Below are positions 51,302 to 61,088 of a DNA stretch of 64,000 bases, in pieces. The first letter of the stretch is position 1, and each line of letters opens with the position of its first letter. The translations under genes and the position numbers were made by a program. Source of the stretch: Lethocerus indicus (Eukaryota > Arthropoda > Insecta > Hemiptera > Belostomatidae); assembly GCA_019843655.1 (NCBI GenBank), contig JACDQD010000107.1:646501-710500 (forward strand), read 5' to 3'. The notes under the pieces were generated by a model. That model was not told where the DNA came from and did no database searches. It saw only the letters and a program-made list of their open reading frames with translations.

Positions 51302-53689
51302 CTATTGTTTCTGCAGAGAATTATTTTGTGTTGACGGTATAGTTTCATCCAACAAAGTGCAATAATAATTATTATAATTGACTCTTAGTGAAATTGCGGT
51401 GGCACAATGACCGGTTTTAGTGAACGGCAGTCTATCGACATTATTCAGGAATACCGTAACGCGATTTCTAAAGAGAGTATCGAAGTGATCGATATCCGGG
51501 TCCGGCCTGATACTCAAGTGTAAACCGTAATCGGAACATACTTCGAGTACATCTCTGTACGATTTTGCGACGAGGCCGTCTGTGAGCATGCATCCCGACA
51601 TCGAACTTTGAAGAAATTCGGAAAAACACTTCATAATGTACTCGAGGCTGTACACTTTACTCGTATCCTTCACAAATTGAGACCATTGGACTTCAATTGT
51701 ATCGTCGGCCATATAACAATGGAGCCCCTGTAGGAAACATACCATCCTGTGTTTGAGCGCAGAAGCTCGCAGGCCGTTATTCCATTTACCTTTGACACGA
51801 AGCAAACACCTCTCGACACGCCTATTGTAAAATAGAAGTCTGAACAGCATTTGAAAGCAAGTTATCGTTTTATAGTTCAAAACGAGGTTGACGGGCCACT
51901 CGGGCATCACGGTCAGCGTAAAAGCGTCCAACCCGCTGAGAACTTCGATACACTGCGGTTTGAATTCGGAGTCGGCAATTCGTTGAACTTGCATCAAAAG
52001 GTTTTCCTTTTTCAAAAGAAATCCTATATCCCCGGAGTAGGGATCTGCCCTGGACGAAGTTGTCGCCAAGGCCGACATTAAAAGAGACGAGAGGTAAACA
52101 GGGCAGATATCCACTACCGGCCTTTCCAATTCCTGTTCGCAATGCTCTATTATATTAACAAACAGATCGCCTCCTTCCAGAACGAAATACCTTTTGGCGC
52201 ACCACAGTCGGCCAAATACGTCGTAATCTTCGATCATCAATCGCAGGAGTAGTCTGTTAGCGAAGTAATGGGCCCTCTCTATAGATCTTAAATATTTCGA
52301 GTCTTTTAAATCGTACGCTAACTCTTCTTCGGTGATCAGAGGGCAGGGTACGGAGAGGGGTAGACTCCTGTTGACGATGTCCATATATCTTCCCGCGTCG
52401 TAGATGAGATCCACGACGGATTCCAAGAAACTCGGGACGCAGTCCGGCCTCATCCTGAAACCGCTGTTCCAGTATTCGTCAGGATACGTAGGCGAATCCT
52501 CGGTCCCGTCCAAACTTTGATTGCGTACTATCATGAATTCGTCGTACGGATCGTATAACAGGCCTTTGTAAATCCACTGCGAGACGGATTTGAAATAAGG
52601 AACGGCACACATTTCGAGTAGGTTAATAGAAGTAGAATGGGCGTTGTCGTTGACAATATAGCCGAGGGCAGCCTCGTGGAGGATGCTGAGCGTGTGAGCT
52701 CCCCTGGCCCCTGTCATCATCATCGCGGTCGCCAGGTTAGCCAACGACTCCATCAGGTCCAAGCTACCTCTCATATCGCACCAAACGGCGTTCAAGTCCA
52801 TTTGACGATTCTTGTGACGCGTTTCTATGTAAGCGACTACGGCGGTAAAGTCCGTCAATAGTTCGTCCATCATAGTGGCTAATGCCTGGTTCACTCTCCC
52901 CGCCTCTATTTTCCTGTTGTCTTCCACGAATCTCGCAATAGTCGAATAGGAGGACGCCAAGGGTAAAACTCTCTGCACGATACCTCTGAACGTGGGCTCG
53001 ATCTCCTCGCTTATTGTAAATGTTCTCCTGTCGTACTTGGTTTTTAACGGATCGGCCGTTATGTAAACGCCGTGGAAGCCGAGAAAGCAGGACAATAAGT
53101 CTTCGATGAGTTGACGCTCTTGGGCGGCAGGTCCTTCGATGTACATCGGGTAATTGGGCGTGAACCGGTAATCGTCAACGAAGTCAATGCTCAAATGAGG
53201 CCTCACGAGGCTCAAATCTTCTGGAGCGATGTCCCCTCTGGGCGCCTTCTCGCTCACGGCCAATTCTCCCCACACGCCTGTAGTATCGCTCGTAGCGTTG
53301 TTCAATTTCACGTACACTTCCGGAATATCTTCATCGTTCAATATTCCTAACTGGCTGTTGGTATTCGGGGCGACGGGGACATTCGTTACAACATGAGGTG
53401 GAGCGGGATCGAACTTAGCCAAATATAAGAGGAGAAGGTAGGGTCCCAACAGACTGAATCGTGCTGTCCGCAGTCTGTCCACAATGCTGTGGAACCTCTC
53501 TCGGTTCCAACTGCTCGACACGAGCATATCGACCGCTGGCTCCGTTATGAACCTTTTCCACTTCGGCGTTTGGACCCATATCCGATAAATAAGGTCCGTG
53601 CATTCTGTGTACGAAGCTTTCGATTGCGTCAGTTCTATCAAGTTATTCAAAATTTTGCACAGTCTGAATTCATCGATAGAGGTAGCCAT
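51302..53689 (-). CDS. TUBGCP2: Gamma-tubulin complex component 2 (GCP2/Grip84-like), complete single-exon gene
   Basis: The 795-residue product is recognised as GCP2, a core subunit that pairs with GCP3 and gamma-tubulin in the small complex (gamma-TuSC) and ring complex nucleating microtubules at centrosomes and spindles. Residues 7-100 match the family N-terminus, beginning with EFRL where relatives have a similar E-F-R start. A variable linker follows (about 101-160). The RPHLSIDF stretch (163-170) leads into GRIP1 (about 194-490), with VYITADPL (208-215), RVLPLASSYS (240-249), RFVED (253-257) and QWIYKGLLYDPYDEFM (371-386). GRIP2 (about 491-775) shows KRYFVLEGGDLFV (499-511), ELERPVVDI (520-528), LSGLDAFTL (584-592), QMLFRLLFYNRRVER (613-627) and a C-terminal NYNNYY (771-776) matching the family's end. 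The start is set by an in-frame TAA at 53711-53713, a purine at -3 and G at +4; the stop is TAG. No intron interrupts it, unlike typical animal GCP2 genes. The usual GRIP2 E-V-[ILM]-E-P-x-W motif is altered (664-669). Family identity is from recalled family features, not a search. Confidence 0.93.
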   Translation of the reverse strand: MATSIDEFRLCKILNNLIELTQSKASYTECTDLIYRIWVQTPKWKRFITEPAVDMLVSSSWNRERFHSIVDRLRTARFSLLGPYLLLLYLAKFDPAPPHVVTNVPVAPNTNSQLGILNDEDIPEVYVKLNNATSDTTGVWGELAVSEKAPRGDIAPEDLSLVRPHLSIDFVDDYRFTPNYPMYIEGPAAQERQLIEDLLSCFLGFHGVYITADPLKTKYDRRTFTISEEIEPTFRGIVQRVLPLASSYSTIARFVEDNRKIEAGRVNQALATMMDELLTDFTAVVAYIETRHKNRQMDLNAVWCDMRGSLDLMESLANLATAMMMTGARGAHTLSILHEAALGYIVNDNAHSTSINLLEMCAVPYFKSVSQWIYKGLLYDPYDEFMIVRNQSLDGTEDSPTYPDEYWNSGFRMRPDCVPSFLESVVDLIYDAGRYMDIVNRSLPLSVPCPLITEEELAYDLKDSKYLRSIERAHYFANRLLLRLMIEDYDVFGRLWCAKRYFVLEGGDLFVNIIEHCEQELERPVVDICPVYLSSLLMSALATTSSRADPYSGDIGFLLKKENLLMQVQRIADSEFKPQCIEVLSGLDAFTLTVMPEWPVNLVLNYKTITCFQMLFRLLFYNRRVERCLLRVKGKWNNGLRASALKHRMVCFLQGLHCYMADDTIEVQWSQFVKDTSKVYSLEYIMKCFSEFLQSSMSGCMLTDGLVAKSYRDVLEVCSDYGLHLSIRPDPDIDHFDTLFRNRVTVFLNNVDRLPFTKTGHCATAISLRVNYNNYYCTLLDETIPSTQNNSLQKQ

Positions 53690-54640
53690 AACTTCAGTAA
53701 CACGAATGTATTAATATCATCTAACCTGTAATACAACGCCTCTTCAAAAACTTCCAATTAACGCAGACATCTTACTTGAAAAAGCTAAACCACGAATAAT
53801 AGAAATGAATAAAATACTAGAAGTATTTCTTTAAGAGTTTTACTACCATAGAGACTATTCGCGACCGATTGCTTGAAACGTATGATTTATTGTTTACAGA
53901 TGTTTCGGCGGTATACTAACTTCGACAATGAATGATCCCGACAAAGGGATTATTGTGACCACGCCAAGGAGGATGTCTAGTTCATTTATAACTCGACTGG
54001 GCGCATTCCAAACGCATACATCTCTCACCCACAATTATTCAACTCATATACAACCGGTACAACTCATTAATTTCCGACACGGCTCCTAGACTAATTCTAA
54101 TTTTGGCTCATATTTAGATGTTATGAATGTCTGTTCCATTCGTCGCTCCGGATTCACACCCCAGTTTAGAATAAGCTAATAGTTAATAACGTCCCACCAT
54201 CATGTTGTAACAGATCTAATAATTCATGTGACGGGAACGACGTCAAACGGATTTTTGAAATAAATGATAATATCGACAGCGTTCAATATGCACCGAAGGC
54301 ACCGAAAACTTCAAAAGAAGCTTTCAATCACATACAACAAAACTATTGCGCGCATATATCGCGCTATGTGTTAGGTATAAATGAGAACAATGATTGTCAC
54401 CCATATACTTCAGATGTCTAACGGTTCGACTCCCGTAGCGTTATTGAGAAGCTAGTAATTGAGTTAAATCGGATCCAACAATGAACACTTCCACGGAGAA
54501 AGGGTTATTCCTAGGGGACGACAATGAGAGATACGCCCTGTTCGGGGGACCACGATTCCGGAGGGGCAATCCAGGCCGACAATACAAAAACTTAGGCCTA
54601 TTGTACAATCGCAGATAGGAAGTACGGATTCGGCGCTGAA
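53690..54640 (-). other. 5' flank of the GCP2 gene, AT-rich, no second gene seen
   Basis: This is the sequence upstream of the GCP2 start. An in-frame TAA at 53711-53713 rules out a longer N-terminus in the same exon. A TTACAG sequence on the minus strand ending at about 53726 could be a 3' splice site of a 5'UTR intron, but the pyrimidine tract before it is poor. No clear TATA box or initiator was picked out. Confidence 0.4.
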
Positions 54641-55095
54641 AAACTCAGCACGCGCTCGAGTCGTAAAACAAGGCGGATACGAAGGAAAAAGGGTGGATAA
54701 TAAGAGGGAAACGGAGCCGACCGCAACAATGGCGGTGCCCTCCCTTTGTTGACACTCCATTATTGTCAATCGGTCTCCCGGCGACGCGGCCGCAGCCGCA
54801 GTTTGAAAACAAATCTATTAGGGCCGGCGGTCGTTGTTCCGGAATCGATTTCACAGTCGGGCGCTCTTTTCGAGAGGCCGGGCTCGGAGGCCGTGGAAAA
54901 AACAATCGGACCGCTTTAATTGGGAGGCACGGGCCAGCAGCTGTGTTGTCCAAGAACACAGCCGATAAAAACACCGCCCCTCCCCCGTTCACCAACATGG
55001 CCGGCGGAGAATAGTAAGAAGTCACGCGGTCCGAGCCCTTCTGACTACTAAATTCAAACCCGCAACGGCGTGAAATTGGACGGAGTGCCCCGTGT
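54640..55095. promoter_or_regulatory. CpG-rich island about 1 kb upstream of the GCP2 gene
   Basis: This block is much richer in G+C and CpG than its surroundings and contains repeated GCCGGC/GGCCGG-type sequence. It includes two ATGGCGG/ATGGCCGG sites of the kind bound by YY1/Pho-like factors (near 54729 and 54998). Both strands are open over several hundred bases, but the translations are low-complexity and show no family motif. A promoter or enhancer role for the downstream GCP2 gene is an inference from position and composition. Confidence 0.25.
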
Positions 55096-56273
55096 ACAAA
55101 CCCCATTCGACCCACGTGTTCTGTTCAAAATTGATCTCGCACGCAGTTCTGCACGATCGTACATAAAGACAACATATAGTTCAGAGCCGCAGTTCCATTT
55201 ACACATGAATTACGGTATTCTGATACCGATGCAAGAATATTTATAACATTGAGTGACACACAAGAGCGGACGTTTTGACTTCGCGATGACTTCGAAAGGA
55301 TGCACAATTATTTGATCTCCTAATTGTCTTCGTGTCAACCCATCTCAGGTTATTAGCGCTCATTTTAATCTTATGATGGCGGCATGTTCAACAACCATAG
55401 GATATACGATATATTGTTTCTACATTTTTTCATTTCTATATATTTGTAGATGTTTTTGGGGACTCGACATTATATCGTATACTTCTAAATTGAAATAGAT
55501 CAATTATTATTATTCCCACACGTCTCGATATTGTAATATGCTATTATGACACAGTATTAAGTATAATACTGCAATATTTTCAAAATTATTAGTCCTAATA
55601 TAATATTAAATAAAATGAAGCGGTTAAACGATTGAGCTATTATAAATGACACTACGAGGATTGGTGGAAGCGTTCATTGCGACGTTCCAATCCGCTCATA
55701 AACACGCCCCAGAGTTGTTTATATATCGTTTCTGCCGTTTAATACGGACGGCTCGGATTTTTATTTCATCAATTTAACGTGCGGGGCGATTACAGCGCCC
55801 CGCGTTTAATGACCACTATAAAATGTAAACGAGACGCAGCGAGGGTCGGTCGGAGCAATTACAAGATTGAGAAGAGAAAAAAATATAAGGGGCGCCAAGC
55901 GGTACGGCCGCTAATATCTCTTAATAACACCCCCTCCCTCCCGTTTAATTACCCATTTAATCTTTCAAATCTCCCCCAATTTTCTCATTCTGTCGCCGAA
56001 CGAACTTGGAAAAACGGGCGGTAGGGAGGACGGGAAATAAAAATACAAATAAAAGGCAATTTGCATAAAACATGGATGTTCATTAAACATTGGTCCGAGG
56101 GTGTTAAGAGCTAATGAGGGGGGTGGCGGTGGTGGCTGAGGAGGAGGAGGTTGTGCTGCCCCTTCCACCAGTTAATGAAGATATAGAGTGAGACCGAGGT
56201 GGGGCTAGTCGCTCATTTGCATAGCTCTCCGGCCCGCGGTACAGATAGCATCTGTCGCGGACTCAACCCTAAC

Positions 56274-56298
56274 AAACACACACAAACACACACACACT
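56274..56298. repeat. Short impure (CA)n run
   Basis: CA units interrupted by one AA step lie next to a GC-rich patch. Simple-sequence repeat only. Confidence 0.85.
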
Positions 56299-59200
56299 AC
56301 TCAATTAAACCCGCCCGCCCCAACAGAGATATATTCAAATATGGGCCCTCAGCGTGGAATCCGTCCTTCTCGATTTATCTCCTGTGTCCGGATCGCTGTA
56401 ATGACACCTCGGCATTCGAACCGCTATAGTGCCCGGTAATTGGGGTTCGGCGAGGGTTTAACACCGATTCGTCTGCTGGTAGGTGTTCCACTCATCGATA
56501 TCGACAGGGCTTAAAATTATTTTGTCGATGTTTGGTATCCAGTCCGCGGTTACCGTTGAAGAACGTTTTCATAATTTCGAAAAATTAATTTTTAACTATT
56601 TTTAGGTCGGTTGAATCGAAACTAGTTTCGAACTAATTCTAATAACATGAACAATAAAAGACCTGTGGTCACCGCGGTACCTCCTGTCCACCGACAGTCC
56701 TCTATATACTCAATATATTGTCGAACACTATGATCATGTGTACTCTATCAGACATATTAATCGATAATGTTCGAAACAAATATGCAAGTCATTTGTTCAT
56801 AATTTTTTATAAGTGTATCCTGAAAATGAAATATGCGTGACAAATATTCATATAAAAAATATAGTGCAAATATAAGAATATATGTAAAAAAAAGTGATAC
56901 GTTGTGTTGTCATAAAATTCGCCGTAAAATTAAATTTACTTCGCTCAAAAATTTTTATTACAATTTATTCATTTATATTTTATTAAAAATTATTTAAATA
57001 ATTTGGCACAACGTGACGGGATAATTTGCCAGTGTTTCTGAAAAATAAAATATCCGAGCGCTTATATTCTTTTATCGACGGTATATTGAATACGACGACC
57101 AACAATATAGAGTTCTCTGCAATTCGACTGGAAGCCTTACGACATTAATGCGCTTCAAGGGTCTCAGGTCCCATTTGCAATGATTAGCAAATTACCCGTC
57201 CGTTGACCGCCATTCCGAGCGGCGGAATCCCCGTTTGCGCTCCTCACAATGCTTACGTTGAGACGCGACAGACTGTTTAGCCTACGTGACGTGTAACGCG
57301 AATATGCTCGCCACTTTCTTCGCTCCCTGTTTTTCCGCATTAATAGCCCGTCGACAATTTGCCGCTCAAATTACACCCGGGTCTGAATTGCAACCACTGT
57401 CCCTTTCTGAACGCGGCGGGAATACGCTTAAAACGGGAACATTAGACGGCCGCTCGGGGACCAGAATATTATTTCCCATAGGACAATTCAAGAAGCTGAA
57501 TAATTATTGCTGGGATCCCTGAATTTGTTCTTGCACCCGTCTTTTAGTGCTACTTGATTTCGCCGTCACGACGATTTTTTATTAAAATAATTTTTCATAA
57601 TGTTTTGGGGACTTTAATCTTAACAGGCTGTACATAAGTCAATACGAGGCTTCTTCAATATTTCAAATTGCCGATCTTGTAAGATGATTTATTCGATGAA
57701 TTTAACATTAGTTCATTAGTCCTATACGGGACTGTTTTTCACTAAATATTCATACACGCCCCCAAAATATCCTGTCAGCAGTATTACAATCTGTTGTTAC
57801 TTATGTTAACCAATAGACCAGACTCCCACAAACCAAACTGACTTAATTCACCGTAGAAAAAAAATCGCGAGATTGATGAAGTAATAATTTGAATTGATGA
57901 TGTTATATTAGATAGATCTGATAACATAACCGGTTTCTGATATTCTGGTCAAGTTTACACTAAATCAGGCGTTTTACGGAATGTATTACACTTGATAACC
58001 ATACCGTGACCTTGTGATATGTTTTATGTCAAATATCCCATTTGTCAGTTGGGCAAACATCTACAAAAATAAATGGACAATTATTTCTTCAATATTTATC
58101 TTGCCTTTGACGCACGAATATAGATTTCTATCAGGTTCCTGATACTCACAACATACAAGCGGGGTATTTATGTAACGGTTTTACAGCGGCTGATCGACTA
58201 GTCCTTTACAGAAGCGATAAAGGTCATTCGGAAACGTCAAACGATAATCGCGTTCGTAGAAAAAAAGTTAGCAATTTCAAATCAAAAGTAAACGGCGGCC
58301 GTAATTGGCAAATTATCCGACGAATTTTAAACATAACAAACGTCGAATTAATTTAAACTCCTTTACCGGATTCCTCAAGGCGGTTTTATGCCTAAAATCA
58401 ATGAAGAGACCGAAACAAAATTTGCGGTTCAATTAAGCAATAGTATAACCACAGTATAAATTTGCATAATATACGCCCGTTTGTAATATAAATCTACATT
58501 TACCTAAATTCTTCCTCGTATGAGGTTCAGAATACTTATTACTAGCCTTACAATAAATTTTAATGGTTTTATCTTCATATTTAAGTTGGTATGCCATGCC
58601 TATTTGGCATCACTATATCTAATCGTTTTATATTATAACCACTTTGTTTTTGAGGTTTGTTTTCCAGATAATATTCATAACCTGTGTAATATTAGTTTAA
58701 GTGCGTGAAAGATTTAGTTGAATAATTATAACCTATCACAATAATTATTACTATAATTTCGTCTTAGGTTATGTAAGTAAACTATAAGACTAATCTTGGT
58801 TTCTGTCAACATATTTAGGTAAATCGTTTTAATAACAGTTGAAAGCATTATTTTCTCAAAAATTATTTATGCTAGTTACATGCAACCATATTGTTAGCAA
58901 ATTTTCCCGCGTGCGATGTATTCAAATAATTCAAATAATTAACCCGCACGAAATTGTAACATCGTCCGGGAATCCTCAGTGTCCATATTATAGGTGTCGG
59001 TACTGTCTCATTAGAGAAGGAGCATAAGTTATAAAATATATAAATTCTAAATGAACTCGTAATTACTCGAAACTCCTGGTATAAATTTAAAATTTCTGCG
59101 TATAATATAATACACAAATATATGTATATCGGTTTTGAAGGTGAAAGAAATATTAACGAAATCCCAATGTACGGGTATTCTCAGAGGCCATTTTGATAAG

Positions 59201-59756
59201 AGAGGCCTTATTATAAGAGGCGGGGGATCTGCATAAATTTACTGATACAATGTCGAAAATTGACTAGTTTCAACACTTTAAAATTATTAATATTCCGGAG
59301 ACAATTCTAATTTGTTTGCCTGCTTGGTATTCATACTTTTTTGCGGTTATTTTATAATTAGAAATTCGTCTATGGTCAGTGCTAAATCGCGGTTCCTGTA
59401 TCGAGGAGGCGTTGGCCAGTGGTGGGACCGGCACAGGTATGTGCCGAGTCTATATTTGTTCAACAACGGTCTCTGATAGTTTCTTCTTACATTTTGTCTT
59501 TGGTTACTATTCCGGTCGTAGGATTATGTCCGGTAAGGAATTGCTGAATTCTGATAGCATTTGCAGACAGGCGTTCGACATGCGTGTACAGCTCTCCATG
59601 CTTCAAACACCCTGTACTTAATTATCGAATGGTATAGGCAATCTGCGTAAAGACCCTCGGTACGTAATTGGCCACAATTGAAGCTACATTAGCTTAATTT
59701 ACGACTTCCGCTCGAACGTTTTTCCCACAGGAGTGAGCTAATAAATTATGGTCATT

Positions 59757-59781
59757 TCTGCGAAACTCGTAATTTCGCAGA
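59757..59781. repeat. 9-bp hairpin, 7-base loop
   Basis: TCTGCGAAA (59757-59765) pairs exactly with 59773-59781 across the loop CTCGTAA. No gene lies nearby. Confidence 0.7.
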
Positions 59782-61020
59782 TTGTTGAAACAGGTTGAAA
59801 CAACGTTTAGAATGACTTTTATATTACTTAAACCAGAAAATTTTTTTTAGAACAAGAAATAATCTAGAAGATATAATTTAATAACACGTTATTGTTTAAC
59901 TTAATTGTTATTAAAAAATGGAATAAATGTTATGCAGTCTACCGAGGAACGGATTACTTATGGAAATATCCTCCATCATACATACAAGCATTCATCGCAA
60001 CAAAAAGCGGGAGTACAATTGATTTAAAATGAAAGTATTATGGAGATAAGAAAGATATTTATTAAGTTATGAAGGAACATTACAACACCACATTTAATTT
60101 TATACAATGCCTAATCGTTGATAGTTGAAACTATAGGCGGACAGAGAAACGTTTCTTAAATTGCCTACACAATTTTATATGTATTCACTTCAATCCTAAA
60201 TTATTACTACTGATGATGGAGAGAAGCGAAATTTGATCGGATTAAGTAAACAGAAAAGTGGAGGGTTGATATGGGTACGAACCTTCGCACACCCCTCTGG
60301 AACACAAAACACATACAATAAAATTGAATGTCGTTGTTAACACTGCAGCCGTTTTTATTGTACCGAATAAAAAGGTCCCAAATTATTAATTTTAAACGCT
60401 GCTTAATCCCATAGATTATGCTGTATTAAAAAAATCATGTCTCAGATTTAATTAGGTAGGGCTACTATATAAAAACTGTAACTTCTGCAATACGCCCGTC
60501 CCATAATGAATATTGCCTACAATAAAAAGCGCCTTCATGAGTATAACTTACCGCATTTAGTACAAATGAATCGAAGATGAAAATACCCGGATGAAAACAC
60601 ATAATTTGTACAGTTTTAATTAGTGTTTATTAGCTTTCATCTGATAACAGGAGTAAGATTTAAATTTAAGTAATAATACCGCGTGATCAATTAATTTATA
60701 TAACTATAGTAAAATATAAACTGTTTACCCACCTCCTATAGGAATTATCCCCCAAGTGAAGGCATGGGCTCATATAGGAGGAGAGGGGCACCGGGTCGGA
60801 GGTTAAAAGGCCGGCGGTGTCAGCTCGCTCCGATATTTTCACTGATAATTTTATCGGCGATACTTAAACTTTTATCGCGGGTGAGGATCCGAACTGGGAG
60901 CGGGCGACGCCTACGTCGGGAAGGTAAAACAAGGTTCGGGTAGAGGGAAAAAAGTCGATTGTTCGGGATGGGGCGGATCTCGGGGTTAATTAGCGACTCG
61001 GAGGGACTGAGCCGGGTTAG

Positions 61021-61088
61021 GGAGAGATAGAGAGAGAGAGGGAGAGAGAGAGAGGGAAGCTGTGGCCACCGTCGGGTGAGAGAGAGAC
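61021..61088. repeat. Interrupted (GA)n tract
   Basis: Several GA/GAGG runs occur between 61021 and 61088 within a GC-rich island (about 60720-61400). It resembles the tracts near 3.0 and 25.95 kb. Confidence 0.85.

Noticed and set aside
54395..54450. tRNA-like T-arm (GGTTCGACTCCCGT) near 54424
   Set aside because: The loop is eight bases instead of seven. No A-box, anticodon arm or acceptor stem could be assembled upstream.
54645..55115. Second-longest frame in the window, 156 codons on the minus strand
   Set aside because: It lies in a GC-rich island with overlapping open frames on the other strand. The product has no recognisable domain and a composition expected from GC-rich DNA.
56059..56222. 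Two POU octamers (ATTTGCAT) 156 bases apart, with about eight in the whole window
   Set aside because: Roughly twice the chance expectation for this composition, which is too few to call a cluster.
56400..56435. Minus-strand GGTTCGAAT word resembling a tRNA B-box
   Set aside because: The flanking stem does not pair over five bases, and no A-box or cloverleaf is present.
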